Below are positions 26,735-36,127 of a stretch of DNA of 64,000 bases, in pieces. The stretch's first letter is position 1, and the number at the start of each line of letters is the position of its first letter. The notes beneath the pieces were generated by a model. That model searched no databases, was not told where the DNA came from, and was given only the letters and a program-made list of their open reading frames with translations. The DNA is from Gammaproteobacteria bacterium (GTDB taxonomy: Bacteria; Pseudomonadota; Gammaproteobacteria; Steroidobacterales; Steroidobacteraceae): assembly GCA_013289615.1 (NCBI GenBank), contig JABCZO010000012.1, positions 1 to 64,000 on the forward strand, given 5' to 3'. The position numbers and the translations under genes are program-made.

Positions 26735-27772
26735 GTGCGAGACCAGGCTATTTTACGCTGTCAGACCCACAAGAATGCAGCGACTGCCAGGTGCCTGGCG
26801 GGCCTGCTGCTGCTGTGCCTGACGGCGCGCGCCGTCATCGCTGGCGATGTCCTCGGGACGGCGGATCCGGCAACCGGTCCGGACGATTCGGTGTTTGCGC
26901 TGCCGACCACGCGCGATCACATCGGCCGCGTGCTGGTCCCCGTGACGATCAATGGCCACGGGCCGTTTCGCTTTATCGTCGATACCGGTGCCAACCACTC
27001 GACCATCGCACCGCGTACGGTGCAGACGCTGGGGCTGACCCCGACACAGGAGACGCCCTTTCATGTCGACGGGATCACCGGCGACGCGCAGGTAGCCTTC
27101 GTGACGGTGGACGTTCTGCGGTCCGGGGATCTGACGATCGACGGTGCGGCGCTGCCGATCATCTGGGCGCCGGTCATGGCCGGCGCCGACGGCATCCTGG
27201 GGGCGGCGGGACTGACCGAGAAGAGCCTGCTGATCGACTTCCAGCGCAACCGTGTCGAGATCGCGCATCACTTCCAGGCTCTGGGGCGTAGCCCCGCGAT
27301 CAAGATCCACGCCCTGCGGCTGACCCATGGACTTATCACACTCGATACCGTGATCGGCGGCGTGCGCACTTGCGCCATTCTGGACACCGGCTCGGAGCGC
27401 ACGCTCGGCAACCTGGCGCTGCGCGACGCGCTGAAAACGCAGCGCAAGCCGGGGTCGATCGCTGTGGTGACGTCGGTCTACGGGGCCACACAGGCAGTCG
27501 AACCGGGCGAGTTGCAGCGGGCACCGACGATCGTGCTCGACGGGCTGCGCATCACCGATGCCGAGATCGTGTACGGCGACTTTCACATTTTCAAGGTCTG
27601 GGCGCTGGATCACAAGCCGGCGCTGATCCTCGGCATGGACGTGCTCGGCACCGTGGCGTCGCTCAGCATTGACTTCAAAAACCAGGACGTCTATGTCGAG
27701 GGCCTACGCAACGTGACGCATTCGATGCCGGTGACGCACGGCGATATCAACAATATGGCGATCAAGCACTGA
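26735..27772 (+). CDS. Secreted retropepsin-like aspartic protease with two DTG motifs
   Basis: A 345-aa exported protein (signal peptide to about 36). Two retroviral-type aspartate protease half-sites lie in one chain: IVDTGANHS (Asp83) and AILDTGSERT (Asp217). Each is followed by the hydrophobic-hydrophobic-Gly element (DGILGAAGL; LILGMDVLG), so the chain may fold as a pseudo-dimer like pepsin. A second copy lies at 34687. It starts with GTG at 26735, divergent from the TPR-hydroxylase gene with about 90 bases between. It probably cleaves a periplasmic peptide or protein. Confidence 0.82.
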   Translation: MRDQAILRCQTHKNAATARCLAGLLLLCLTARAVIAGDVLGTADPATGPDDSVFALPTTRDHIGRVLVPVTINGHGPFRFIVDTGANHSTIAPRTVQTLGLTPTQETPFHVDGITGDAQVAFVTVDVLRSGDLTIDGAALPIIWAPVMAGADGILGAAGLTEKSLLIDFQRNRVEIAHHFQALGRSPAIKIHALRLTHGLITLDTVIGGVRTCAILDTGSERTLGNLALRDALKTQRKPGSIAVVTSVYGATQAVEPGELQRAPTIVLDGLRITDAEIVYGDFHIFKVWALDHKPALILGMDVLGTVASLSIDFKNQDVYVEGLRNVTHSMPVTHGDINNMAIKH

Positions 27773-27807
27773 AGCGCGGCGCGAACGCCCGCGGCACCAG
27801 CCGCTAG

Positions 27808-29649
27808 TCAGTTCGGCGCCGCCTCGGGCAAGGGCAACGCATCGAAGGCGATCGTCAGCCGCGGCTGCGCGCCGTGAATCGGCGTCGTCCCGTGCCACAT
27901 GTACGAGGGGAACAGCACCAGTCGGCCGGGCAGCGGCTGCAGGTACTTCTCCGCAGTCGCGCCCGGCACCGAAAAACGCGTCTCGCCAAATTTGAGCCAG
28001 CCTGAACGCAGCGCCGTGTCCTGCACCTCGTCCGGCACGTCCACGTAGTACGCCGAGCTGATCCAGCCCTGGGGATGCAGATGATTGACGTGGAAGCCCT
28101 CACGCTGCAGCTGCACTGACCAGGCGCCGGTGATCACCGCGCCGCCCACGTTGCGCGCTGACAGCGGATGCCCGGGCGCCTGGCCGAGCGCGCGCAGATA
28201 GTCGGCGATCGGCGCCTGGAAGGCCTGCAGTACCGCGCCAATCGCAGCGTCGCTCTCGGCGATGAGATTGCGCGTGGTCTGACTGCCGTGCCGCAGGCTC
28301 TGATCCAGAGGATGGGTCGCGAACCGGTGGCGCGCCGTCAGCGCCGTGCGCAGCGCGGCGTTCAGCTCGGCTATCGACGACCAGCCCGGCGGGGGCTCGA
28401 GCATGTAGCTGCGCACCAGCCGATCGTAATCGTAGAGCTCGCGGTAGTGCTCGCGTCCGAGCAGCCGTGCCGCGGTGGCCTCGTAGGCGATCCAGCTCTG
28501 GACCAGCGGTTCGCGGGCCCGCCGCGCCGCGAGGTAAGGTAGTGCATCCTGCGCGCGGCCGCGGGCCAGCAGGATTGCCACCAGCGTTTCGATGATCTCT
28601 GCGTCGTCGGGCATCGCCGATGCGGCGAGAAAGGCTTCGTGTTCGGCCTCTGCCAGGCGCCCAGTCTCCTGCAGCAACTGGGCTAGCAGCGCGTGCAGCG
28701 GCGGCGCGGGTCCGTGAGCGGTCAGGGCTTGCCGCAGCTGCCGCTCGGCCTCATCGAACCGGCCGGCGCCTTTGAAAACGCGGGCCAACTCGGTCTGTAG
28801 CGGCAGATTGCCGGGCTGTGCGGCAGCGATGGCCGCAAAGTCGCGCGCAAAGGCCGGATCGGCGCGCATGTAACGCAGGCGCGCGAGATTGACCTGGGCC
28901 TCGATATCGGTCGGGCGCAGCGCCACGGCGCCGACGAACTCGCACTCGGCCTCCTCCAGGCGGTAGAGCAGGCTGAGCGCGCGGCCGCGATTGAAGGCGA
29001 GCTCGAAATTGCGCGCGCCCAGGGCGCGTGCGCGGTCGAGCACCGCCAGCGCCTCCTCGGCACGCTCCAGGCGCGACAGCAGCGCTCCAAGATTCTGGTG
29101 CGCAAAGGCCTGGCGCTCATCCAGCGCAAGTGCGCGCCGATAGGCGGCCTCTGCCTCAACAATCTTGTGCTGGCGGTCGAGCACGAAGGCCAGCAGCGAG
29201 CAGGCGTCGGCATCCTCCGGCCGCTGCTGCAGCAGCGTGCGGGCCTCGGCTTCGGCGGCAGCCGGCCGACCCAGCTCCTCGAGTATCACTACCAGGGCAC
29301 GGCGCGCCGCGTGCTCCATAGGAGCGCGCTCGAGCAGCTGACGATAGGTCTGCGCGGCCCCGGCCGCACGTCCGCGCCGGTGCAACAACTGGCCGAGATT
29401 GAGCTGGAACTTCAGGTTGGCGGGCTCGATCTGCAGGCTCTGCCGCACCAAGCGCTCGCCGGCAACGGCATCGCCGGACTGCTCGCAGATCAGTCCGAGC
29501 AGGTGCAGCGCCGTTGCTTGCTGCGGGGTCTGCGCCAGCAGCGCGCGGCAGGCGCGCTCGGCTTCGGCGAGGCGCCCGTTCTGCATCAGATCGGCGATGG
29601 CGATGAGCCGCGACTGCAGCGCGGCGCCGCCAGATAAGTTAATAAACAT
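27808..29649 (-). CDS. TPR protein with C-terminal 2OG-Fe(II) oxygenase domain
   Basis: A 613-aa protein with about eleven TPR-like repeats in residues 1-430 and a C-terminal '2OG-Fe(II)_Oxy_5'-type domain. The domain shows HVNHLHPQGWISSAYYVDVP and, some 60 residues on, SYMWHGTTPI...PRLTIAFD. These supply the histidine ligands and the arginine that binds 2-oxoglutarate. It likely hydroxylates a peptide side chain. The ATG at 29649 (MFINLSGG) is chosen because the repeats begin soon after; GTG codons at 29712 or 29706, with AGAAGG upstream, would add about 20 residues. Confidence 0.85.
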   Translation of the reverse strand: MFINLSGGAALQSRLIAIADLMQNGRLAEAERACRALLAQTPQQATALHLLGLICEQSGDAVAGERLVRQSLQIEPANLKFQLNLGQLLHRRGRAAGAAQTYRQLLERAPMEHAARRALVVILEELGRPAAAEAEARTLLQQRPEDADACSLLAFVLDRQHKIVEAEAAYRRALALDERQAFAHQNLGALLSRLERAEEALAVLDRARALGARNFELAFNRGRALSLLYRLEEAECEFVGAVALRPTDIEAQVNLARLRYMRADPAFARDFAAIAAAQPGNLPLQTELARVFKGAGRFDEAERQLRQALTAHGPAPPLHALLAQLLQETGRLAEAEHEAFLAASAMPDDAEIIETLVAILLARGRAQDALPYLAARRAREPLVQSWIAYEATAARLLGREHYRELYDYDRLVRSYMLEPPPGWSSIAELNAALRTALTARHRFATHPLDQSLRHGSQTTRNLIAESDAAIGAVLQAFQAPIADYLRALGQAPGHPLSARNVGGAVITGAWSVQLQREGFHVNHLHPQGWISSAYYVDVPDEVQDTALRSGWLKFGETRFSVPGATAEKYLQPLPGRLVLFPSYMWHGTTPIHGAQPRLTIAFDALPLPEAAPN

Positions 29650-30148
29650 TAATTTTTGCTGTAGCGAATAACAAACGATTGTGCTCCGAGTTGAATATAT
29701 TGGCACCTGCACCCTTCTGGCGCGGTCATTGCGGGGTTTTTAAGCAACAGCCACTGGTCACTGCATTTTGGTCAAGAGCGGTGCACTTATTATTTAACCT
29801 TATGTTTTTATTATAAATTTGTGCGACGCAAAGAGGCTCCAGCCGACGGTTCCGGAAGCCGTTTTCCGGCGTACTTGCGGGCGCTTTCGACGCCTATGCA
29901 TGGATTTCGGACTGTACGCATAGCTGTTGCCCCAGCACGACACATTGTTGCGCGACGCAGTTTGTTCGGAATATCCTCGCATCACTGTTAGGGGATGCAG
30001 CCTCGGTCTCGTTGCTTTGCACTCATGTTCAGCTCGTACAGAACGGGCTCGTCAGCTGCACTGTTATACAACTTGTTGTTGCACGTATCGCGCGGGTCAC
30101 ATGGATTCAAAAGTGCATCGCAGCGCGATCTGCAGGGAGAAAACAGAA
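29650..30148. other. Long divergent gap before the second TonB receptor
   Basis: About 500 bases between the TPR-2OG oxygenase and the receptor. It is clearly more AT-rich than its surroundings in 29770-29820, where TATAAT occurs on the minus strand (29815-29810), a possible -10. No convincing -35, operator or RNA was identified. A small near-palindrome ACAAC-TT-GTTGT is at 30068-30079. Confidence 0.5.
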
Positions 30149-32911
30149 ATGACCGAGTCTTCTTGGAGTAGCTCTCCATCTCAAGTATGCCTGCCGATCA
30201 CGGCCGCGGCGCACCGCATGCTGCAAATCGGCGCGGTCGCAGTCATGGCGGCGGCGGCCTCATTCGCCGGTGCCGCGGAAACGGCAGAATCCGAGCAGCA
30301 GCTGCAGGAAGTCGTCGTGACGGGCTCCCTGATCGCGCGGCCTAACGCCGAAACGGCGGAAGCCATCACGATTGTCTCGACCGACGACCTCAGAAACCAG
30401 GGCGTCACAACGGTGGAGCAGGCGCTGCAGATGATCAGCGCAAATAATAACGGTAACGGATACCAGACTGCCTCCGCGGTCACGACCTTCGAGGGCGGCG
30501 GCTCATACGCGAGCCTGCGTGGCCTGGGCGCAAACAAGACCCTGGTGCTGCTGGATGGCCAGCGCCTTGCCAACAACGTGGTGCTCGGGGCCGGCATCGA
30601 TATGGATGTCATCCCGTTCGCGGCCATCGACCACATCGAGGTACTGCGCGAAGGCGCCTCGTCACTGTACGGGACGGACGCCATTGCCGGTGTCATCAAC
30701 TTCATCACCAAGAAGAACTACGACAAGGGCGAACTGGATATCACTGCAACCAAACCGCAGGATGGCGGCGGCGGCGGGACCGGCGCGAACGTCACCTTTG
30801 GACATGGCAATGTTCAGACTGACGGCTATAACTTCCTGGTCACGGGAAGTTACACCTATGGCGCGGAATTGAGGGCCACTCAAAGGCCATTCTCCAGCAC
30901 CGGATTTGACCCGACCAGAGGACTGGCGAACACCAATTTCCCCGGATCAGTGCCGGGAAGTTATCTCGACTCCAATAACAACCTGTACCAGGTCGGCTAC
31001 CCGGGCTGCGCGGGTAATCCGTATTTGACCCGGTTTTACGGCGATTGCTCTTACACCTACTCCTCCGCCGTGGACCTGATTCCGAAGACCAACCAGGAGT
31101 CGGGATTGGTCTCGTTTACCAAGGCGCTGCCGGCAGATAACACACTGGCTGTCCAATATTTCTATGCCCGCTCCCAGGACACCAATTGGGGTGGTCCGAT
31201 GGAGTACGCCGAAAATATGAACCCCGGCACTCCCTTTTTCCCGACGGCCGGCAACTCAACCTGCACCTTCACCTGCAGCGGCCCACCTAATCTGGCCGCC
31301 CCGGTCTTGGCGATCTGGACCGACCCGTACAACAGTCGCGGCTTTCAGTACACCAATGTGGAACAAAGGCTTCTGCTCACGTTTGAGGGTAAGAACGCGG
31401 GATGGGACTACTCGACAAACTTCAACTACAGCACCAATCACAACCGGTCTGATGCGGCAACCGGCTGGCCCTCGCTGGGGATCCTCGCGCCCGGTAACGT
31501 GCTCAGCCCTTTGATCAACCCGTTCAGTGCGACGCAGACGGCGGCCGGAGAAGCCTTGATCCAGAGCGCTTATATGAGCGGCGAAGTCGCCGTCGGGACG
31601 TACAGACAGTGGAGCTTCAACGGTCATGCCGGTCACGCACTGGGCGACGCCTTTGGCGCGGGTCGACCCGCAGCGTTTGCCGTTGGCTTCGATGTTCGAG
31701 GCGAGCATATTGGCTACACCACCACGCCGCTGGCAGCGCCGATAGCCACGGCGACTGGTTTCCTGCCCACCCACACCCTGGGATCTCGAACCGAGCAGGC
31801 GGCCTATGCCGAATTGAACGTCCCGATAACCAAGGACTTTGAGTTTACGGTATCGGATCGTCAGGACAGGTATAGCGATTTCGGCAACACCAACAATGGA
31901 AAGATCTCGTTTCGCTTTCAGCCATTCCAGATGCTGACCCTGCGAGCGGCTGCCTCCACTGGCTTCAGGGCGCCATCGCTGTTTGAGTTGTACCGACCCC
32001 CAACCTTCGGCGCGACCGGCGAGATGAACTCCTACCCGGGGTGCGCAACGGGGGCTTATACGGTGATATTCACCCAATCGAACTGTACTTCGCAGGGCCT
32101 GGCGCTGTTCGGCGGAAACACCACCCTGAAGCCGGAGCAGTCGGATAATTTTGATGTCGGTTTTATCGTCGAACCCATTCAAAACCTCGGCATTACGCTC
32201 GATTGGTACCGAATCACTCTCAAGAATGAGATTCAGACGATTCCGGGTACTGCGATCTATGGAAATCCCACTACGTTCGCAAACTACTACGTGTTGAACA
32301 ATGCCGGGACGCTGACTCAGGCACCCTCGCTCGCTATCGACTGCGTCCCGTACACATCGCCCACCTGTGGATACATTCTGCAGAACAGTCAGAATACCGG
32401 TGGCATCCAGACCGACGGATTTGACCTGAGTGTCCAATATCTCATCCGGACGCCCATCGGCAAATTCCACACCAGTTTGGAAGGCACATTGGTTACAAAA
32501 TACCTCCTGCAGCAGTATCTGGATGGTCCCGAGCTCAATCGGGACGGACAATTCGTTCAGGGGAATCAACCGATCATTCGCTGGTCGCATCAGCTGAACG
32601 CTGATTGGAGCAACGGGCCGTTTGGCGCCGGTCTCAGCAACCACTTCGTGTCTTCGTATGGCGATTACACGCTGATGGCTAATGGTCAGGTGCATACCGT
32701 CGGCGTCTATTCGATCTGGGGTATCTACGCCTCCTGGAAGCCGATTGAGACTCTGACGACACTGGTCGGCGTCTCCAATCTTTTCGATACCGATCCGCCG
32801 TTCTCAAACCAGGGCGGCGGCACCAACACGAACTGGCAGGCCGGCTTCAACCCGCTGTTCTCGGATCCGACTGGTCGGGCCTTTTACGTCAGGCTGAAAT
32901 ACGAGTTCTGA
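30149..32911 (+). CDS. TonB-dependent receptor
   Basis: A 920-aa outer-membrane receptor. Signal peptide to about residue 39 (ASFAGA), plug start QEVVVTGSLIARP (about 50), plug to about 180 and a barrel that ends in LKYEF with the terminal Phe needed for insertion. Cysteine-containing loops are visible (STCTFTCSG). AGGGAGA 8 bases before the ATG at 30149 fixes the start. It is a different subgroup from the receptor at 17602 but shares the same plug start. The ligand is unknown. It is followed by a strong terminator. Confidence 0.93.
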   Translation: MTESSWSSSPSQVCLPITAAAHRMLQIGAVAVMAAAASFAGAAETAESEQQLQEVVVTGSLIARPNAETAEAITIVSTDDLRNQGVTTVEQALQMISANNNGNGYQTASAVTTFEGGGSYASLRGLGANKTLVLLDGQRLANNVVLGAGIDMDVIPFAAIDHIEVLREGASSLYGTDAIAGVINFITKKNYDKGELDITATKPQDGGGGGTGANVTFGHGNVQTDGYNFLVTGSYTYGAELRATQRPFSSTGFDPTRGLANTNFPGSVPGSYLDSNNNLYQVGYPGCAGNPYLTRFYGDCSYTYSSAVDLIPKTNQESGLVSFTKALPADNTLAVQYFYARSQDTNWGGPMEYAENMNPGTPFFPTAGNSTCTFTCSGPPNLAAPVLAIWTDPYNSRGFQYTNVEQRLLLTFEGKNAGWDYSTNFNYSTNHNRSDAATGWPSLGILAPGNVLSPLINPFSATQTAAGEALIQSAYMSGEVAVGTYRQWSFNGHAGHALGDAFGAGRPAAFAVGFDVRGEHIGYTTTPLAAPIATATGFLPTHTLGSRTEQAAYAELNVPITKDFEFTVSDRQDRYSDFGNTNNGKISFRFQPFQMLTLRAAASTGFRAPSLFELYRPPTFGATGEMNSYPGCATGAYTVIFTQSNCTSQGLALFGGNTTLKPEQSDNFDVGFIVEPIQNLGITLDWYRITLKNEIQTIPGTAIYGNPTTFANYYVLNNAGTLTQAPSLAIDCVPYTSPTCGYILQNSQNTGGIQTDGFDLSVQYLIRTPIGKFHTSLEGTLVTKYLLQQYLDGPELNRDGQFVQGNQPIIRWSHQLNADWSNGPFGAGLSNHFVSSYGDYTLMANGQVHTVGVYSIWGIYASWKPIETLTTLVGVSNLFDTDPPFSNQGGGTNTNWQAGFNPLFSDPTGRAFYVRLKYEF

Positions 32912-32940
32912 TCCTCGTCCTGGCGGTTCAACCTCTTAAC

Positions 32941-32968
32941 ATCGGCCCCTTCGGGGGCCGATTTTTTT
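32941..32968 (+). terminator. Rho-independent terminator with UUCG loop
   Basis: A perfect 9-bp stem ATCGGCCCC/GGGGCCGAT (32941-32949 with 32954-32962), loop TTCG, then seven T. It lies 30 bases after the second TonB receptor and just reaches the stop of the convergent amidase gene. Confidence 0.93.
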
Positions 32969-34559
32969 ACGGTAGGCGCGGGCCGCCGGGACTTGCGGCG
33001 GCGGAGGCCGGCGTCTCGAGCGTCGGCAGGTACTGCGCAGAGGTCAGCGGCCCGGTGAGCAGGCTGAAGGCGTAGCCGCAGGCCAGCAGCAGCTGCTCGG
33101 ACCAGGCCGGGCCGATGAACGACAGGCCGACCGGCAGCCCCGCTACCTCCCCCATCGGCACCGACAGATGCGGATAGCCGGCGACCGCCGCCAGGGTGGT
33201 GTATGAATCGCCGCCGCGATCGCCGTAGGCCTGATCGACGCGCCACGCCGCGCTGGTGGTCGGTGCTACCAGCAGATCGAGCCGATCGTGTTGCAGCATC
33301 TGGTCCAGACCCTGCGCACCCGCCAGTCGCTTCGACGTCTCCAGGGCGCCTCGATACGCGGCGTCATCCAGACCGGCGGTCTGCTGGGCGCTGATGAAGA
33401 TATCCTGGCCGAAGTACTGCAGCTCGTAGGGAGAGGCGCGGTTGTAGTCGATCAGCTGCGCCAGGTCGCGCGTCTTGACCGCCGCGGGAGCGGCCGCCAG
33501 ATAGCCATCGATACCGGCCTTGAATTCGCTCAGCAGCACCGTGAGTTCAGCCGCCTCGAGCGGCGCGCTGTCGGGCGCGGACACCTCGACCAGCGTGGCA
33601 CCAGCCGCGCGCAGCCGTCGCAGCGCGCGTTCATAGACCTGGTCCATTTCGGGGTGGCTGCCAGGCTTGAAGCGCAGCACGCCGATGCGCTTGTGGCGCA
33701 GGCCTTGCGGATCCAGGCCCGCGGCGTAGTCGGTCGCCTCACACGGGCCGCCGGCCGGCTCGCACTCGTGGGCGCCGTGACTGACCAGCGCGCTCAGCAG
33801 GATCGCGACGTCGGCCACCGTGCGCCCCATCGGGCCGGCGGTGTCCTGGCTGTGCGCGATCGGCACGATGCCGCGCTGCGACAGCAACCCCAGTGTCGGC
33901 TTCAGCCCGATGATGCCGGTCATCGACGCCGGGCAGGTGATCGAACCGTCGGTCTCCGAACCGATGCTCGCCGCTGCCATGCCGGCGGCCACCGCGACTG
34001 CGCTGCCGGAACTCGATCCGCAGGCCGTGCGGTCGAGCACATACGGATTTCGGGTCAGCCCGCCAACGGCGCTCCAGCCGCTGGTCGCATGCGTGGAGCG
34101 AAAATTCGCCCATTCGCTCAGGTTGGTCTTGCCGAGGATGATCGCTCCGGCGGCGCGCAGCGCCGCCGCCACGGGCGCATCGGCGGTCGCGAAATTATCG
34201 ACCAGCGCCAGCGAGCCCACGGTGGTCGGCATCCGGTCCGCCGATTCGATGTTGTCCTTCAGCAGCACCGGAATGCCGTGCAACGGGCCGCGCGCCCCGT
34301 GCTCGCGCCGCTCCTGGTCCAGGGCGTGCGCCTGCGTCAGCGCATCCGGATTGATCGAAATGACGGCGTGCAGCGCCGGCCCTTGGCTGTTCAGCGCATT
34401 GATGCGCTGCAGATAGTGCTGCACCAAGGTTTCGGCCGTGAATTGACCGGACCCCATCTTGGCCTGCAATTCCGCTATTGAGGGCTCTGGATTCACGTTT
34501 GCCGACCAGACCGGCAGTCCGATGACGAGCGCGAACGCGACACACAGTGCACGGTGCAT
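32967..34559 (-). CDS. Exported amidase (amidase signature family)
   Basis: A 530-aa amidase with a signal peptide (about 1-19). The catalytic Lys is in GIPVLLKDNIE, the cis-Ser in CGSSSGSAVAVAAG and the nucleophile Ser in GSETDGSITCPAS, as in the amidase signature family. It hydrolyses an amide to acid plus ammonia or amine; secretion suggests a peptide or cell-wall-derived substrate. The start at 34559 is divergent from the second retropepsin-like gene (127-base gap). It lies between the two TonB-linked groups and may serve the same pathway. Confidence 0.9.
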   Translation of the reverse strand: MHRALCVAFALVIGLPVWSANVNPEPSIAELQAKMGSGQFTAETLVQHYLQRINALNSQGPALHAVISINPDALTQAHALDQERREHGARGPLHGIPVLLKDNIESADRMPTTVGSLALVDNFATADAPVAAALRAAGAIILGKTNLSEWANFRSTHATSGWSAVGGLTRNPYVLDRTACGSSSGSAVAVAAGMAAASIGSETDGSITCPASMTGIIGLKPTLGLLSQRGIVPIAHSQDTAGPMGRTVADVAILLSALVSHGAHECEPAGGPCEATDYAAGLDPQGLRHKRIGVLRFKPGSHPEMDQVYERALRRLRAAGATLVEVSAPDSAPLEAAELTVLLSEFKAGIDGYLAAAPAAVKTRDLAQLIDYNRASPYELQYFGQDIFISAQQTAGLDDAAYRGALETSKRLAGAQGLDQMLQHDRLDLLVAPTTSAAWRVDQAYGDRGGDSYTTLAAVAGYPHLSVPMGEVAGLPVGLSFIGPAWSEQLLLACGYAFSLLTGPLTSAQYLPTLETPASAAASPGGPRLP

Positions 34560-34686
34560 AGGACACTTATGTCATAGGCCCGCGTCGCGGGCGTCGGCGC
34601 GGATCATAACCCGACTGGCAAGTTGTCTCGGCAGGGCAAAGCGCGCACGATAACCTAGGCACTACTGGGCTGCGTGAGGGCATGCC

Positions 34687-35694
34687 ATGTCCGGGGCGGT
34701 TCGAACCTGGCTCGCGAAACTCGTGCCACTGCTGCTCATCGGTGGCAGCTTCCAGCCCGTATCCCTTGCCGGGCCCACGACCGGATCGCTGACCGCTGGT
34801 GTCGATGCCGAGCAGACCGGCCCTCTGTATGCGATACCCACGCTGCGCGACCGGGTCGGCCGCATCGTCGCGGCGGTGATGATCAACGGTCGCGGGCCAT
34901 TCCGTTTCATGCTCGATACCGGCTCCAATCGAACCGTACTGGCGCAATCGGTGCTCGCCAAACTGAGCCTGGCCGCCGATCCGGATGCCTCGATATCGGT
35001 CGTCGGCGTCACCGGATCCCAGATCGCCGCCAGCGTGCATATCGACAGCCTGGACGCCGGCGACATGCATTTTCGCGACGTCGATCTGGCCGTGTTGTCC
35101 GGACCGGTGCTGTACGGCCTGGACGGCATTCTCGGCATGGAAGGCTTCGATGGCCTCAAGGTATCGGCGGACTTTGTCCGCAATTTAGTCTCGATCTCCA
35201 AGTCGCGCGGTCGACCAGCAGCGGCGCAGTATGCAGCCATCCCGGTGCGGTTCCTGTCCGACCGCCTGCTGATGATCGATGCTCTTGTCGGCCGCCTGCA
35301 CGTCAAGGCGATCATCGACACCGGCAGCCAGCGCACGCTGGCCAATGGCGCGCTACTCGCGGCGCTCAGTGGCGGGCGGCGCGACGTTCCGCCGACCTCG
35401 CCGGCCAGCGTGATCGACGCCACGCAGTCCCTGCAGCCGGGTCTGACCGGTCGCGTACCGGCCATCCGGCTGGGGGAGACGACCATCCAGAACCTGGACG
35501 TCACGTTCGGCGATTTTCAGATATTCAGGACCTGGGGACTGGAAAACGAACCGGCGCTGCTGATCGGTATGGACGCGCTCGGTACGCTGGCGGATCTCGA
35601 CATCGACTATCAGCGCAAGGAGGTGGACATGCTGTCGCGTACGGCGCCGCATCCGCTGCTGGAGATAATGGGGCTTTCACCCACCAGCTGGTGA
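34687..35694 (+). CDS. Secreted retropepsin-like aspartic protease with two DTG motifs (second copy)
   Basis: A 335-aa exported protein (signal peptide to about 29) clearly paralogous to the one at 26735. It has the same order: a proline-rich lead, GRGPFRFMLDTGSN (Asp77), DGILGMEGF, then AIIDTGSQRT (Asp211) and LLIGMDALG. Identity between the two is moderate, so the duplication is not recent. ATG at 34687. A small plug-like lipoprotein gene follows 123 bases on with its own candidate promoter. Confidence 0.82.
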   Translation: MSGAVRTWLAKLVPLLLIGGSFQPVSLAGPTTGSLTAGVDAEQTGPLYAIPTLRDRVGRIVAAVMINGRGPFRFMLDTGSNRTVLAQSVLAKLSLAADPDASISVVGVTGSQIAASVHIDSLDAGDMHFRDVDLAVLSGPVLYGLDGILGMEGFDGLKVSADFVRNLVSISKSRGRPAAAQYAAIPVRFLSDRLLMIDALVGRLHVKAIIDTGSQRTLANGALLAALSGGRRDVPPTSPASVIDATQSLQPGLTGRVPAIRLGETTIQNLDVTFGDFQIFRTWGLENEPALLIGMDALGTLADLDIDYQRKEVDMLSRTAPHPLLEIMGLSPTSW

Positions 35695-35763
35695 TCGACA
35701 GTTGCGCGCACCAGCGCCGTCAACCTCGACAGCGCGGAATCTCGCTCTCCTACGCCGCAGGCG

Positions 35764-35769
35764 TATAAT
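35764..35769 (+). promoter_or_regulatory. Candidate -10 (TATAAT) for the plug-like lipoprotein
   Basis: A perfect TATAAT hexamer 48 bases before the ATG at 35818. The -35 region (about 35741-35746) is weak. Confidence 0.4.
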
Positions 35770-35817
35770 CATCAACTGGTGGGGCCGATCGGGCGCAGGA
35801 GTTTCCGGGAGGTTGCT

Positions 35818-36081
35818 ATGTCTACGCGTTGTGCTGGGACGTCAATACTACTGGTGCTATGCACGCTGACGGCGTGTACCGCCACGCCACCGCGGATGGG
35901 GACCACCTCCGCGTCGCGCGTCTACGTCACCGGTTCACTCATTGCGGCACCCGTCGACAGTGTGACCGGCCAACCAGCGCCGAACCCTGCGCTCCAGGTG
36001 GTGACCCAAGACGAGATCATGGTTACGGGCCGGACGAACCTTGGCACCGCACTGCACCTGCTGGTGCCGAGTATTCAATAG
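35818..36081 (+). CDS. Lipoprotein resembling the N-terminus of a TonB-receptor plug
   Basis: An 87-aa protein with a lipobox ending in Cys20 (LTAC). The mature part contains RVYVTGSLIAAP (about 34-45) and then LQVVTQDEIMVTGRTNLGTALHLLVPS. This parallels the start of TonB-receptor plugs, for example EVVVTGSLIARP in the receptor at 30149 followed by TIVSTDDL...TTVEQALQMIS. No barrel follows: the gene ends normally at 36081. GGGAGG 5 bases before the ATG is a good ribosome site, so it looks like a real short gene, not a truncated receptor. Function unknown. Confidence 0.7.
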   Translation: MSTRCAGTSILLVLCTLTACTATPPRMGTTSASRVYVTGSLIAAPVDSVTGQPAPNPALQVVTQDEIMVTGRTNLGTALHLLVPSIQ

Positions 36082-36127
36082 ACACGCGGCCTGAAGCAGG
36101 ACTCGGCAGCAGCTACTGAGAGCGATC

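Noticed and set aside
30068-30079. Near-palindrome ACAAC-TT-GTTGT as an operator
   Set aside because: Five-base arms are too short to claim a regulator site, and no regulator gene is next to it.
31256-32695. 479-codon minus-strand frame opposite the second TonB receptor
   Set aside because: The receptor on the other strand is certain; this frame has no ribosome site or known domain.
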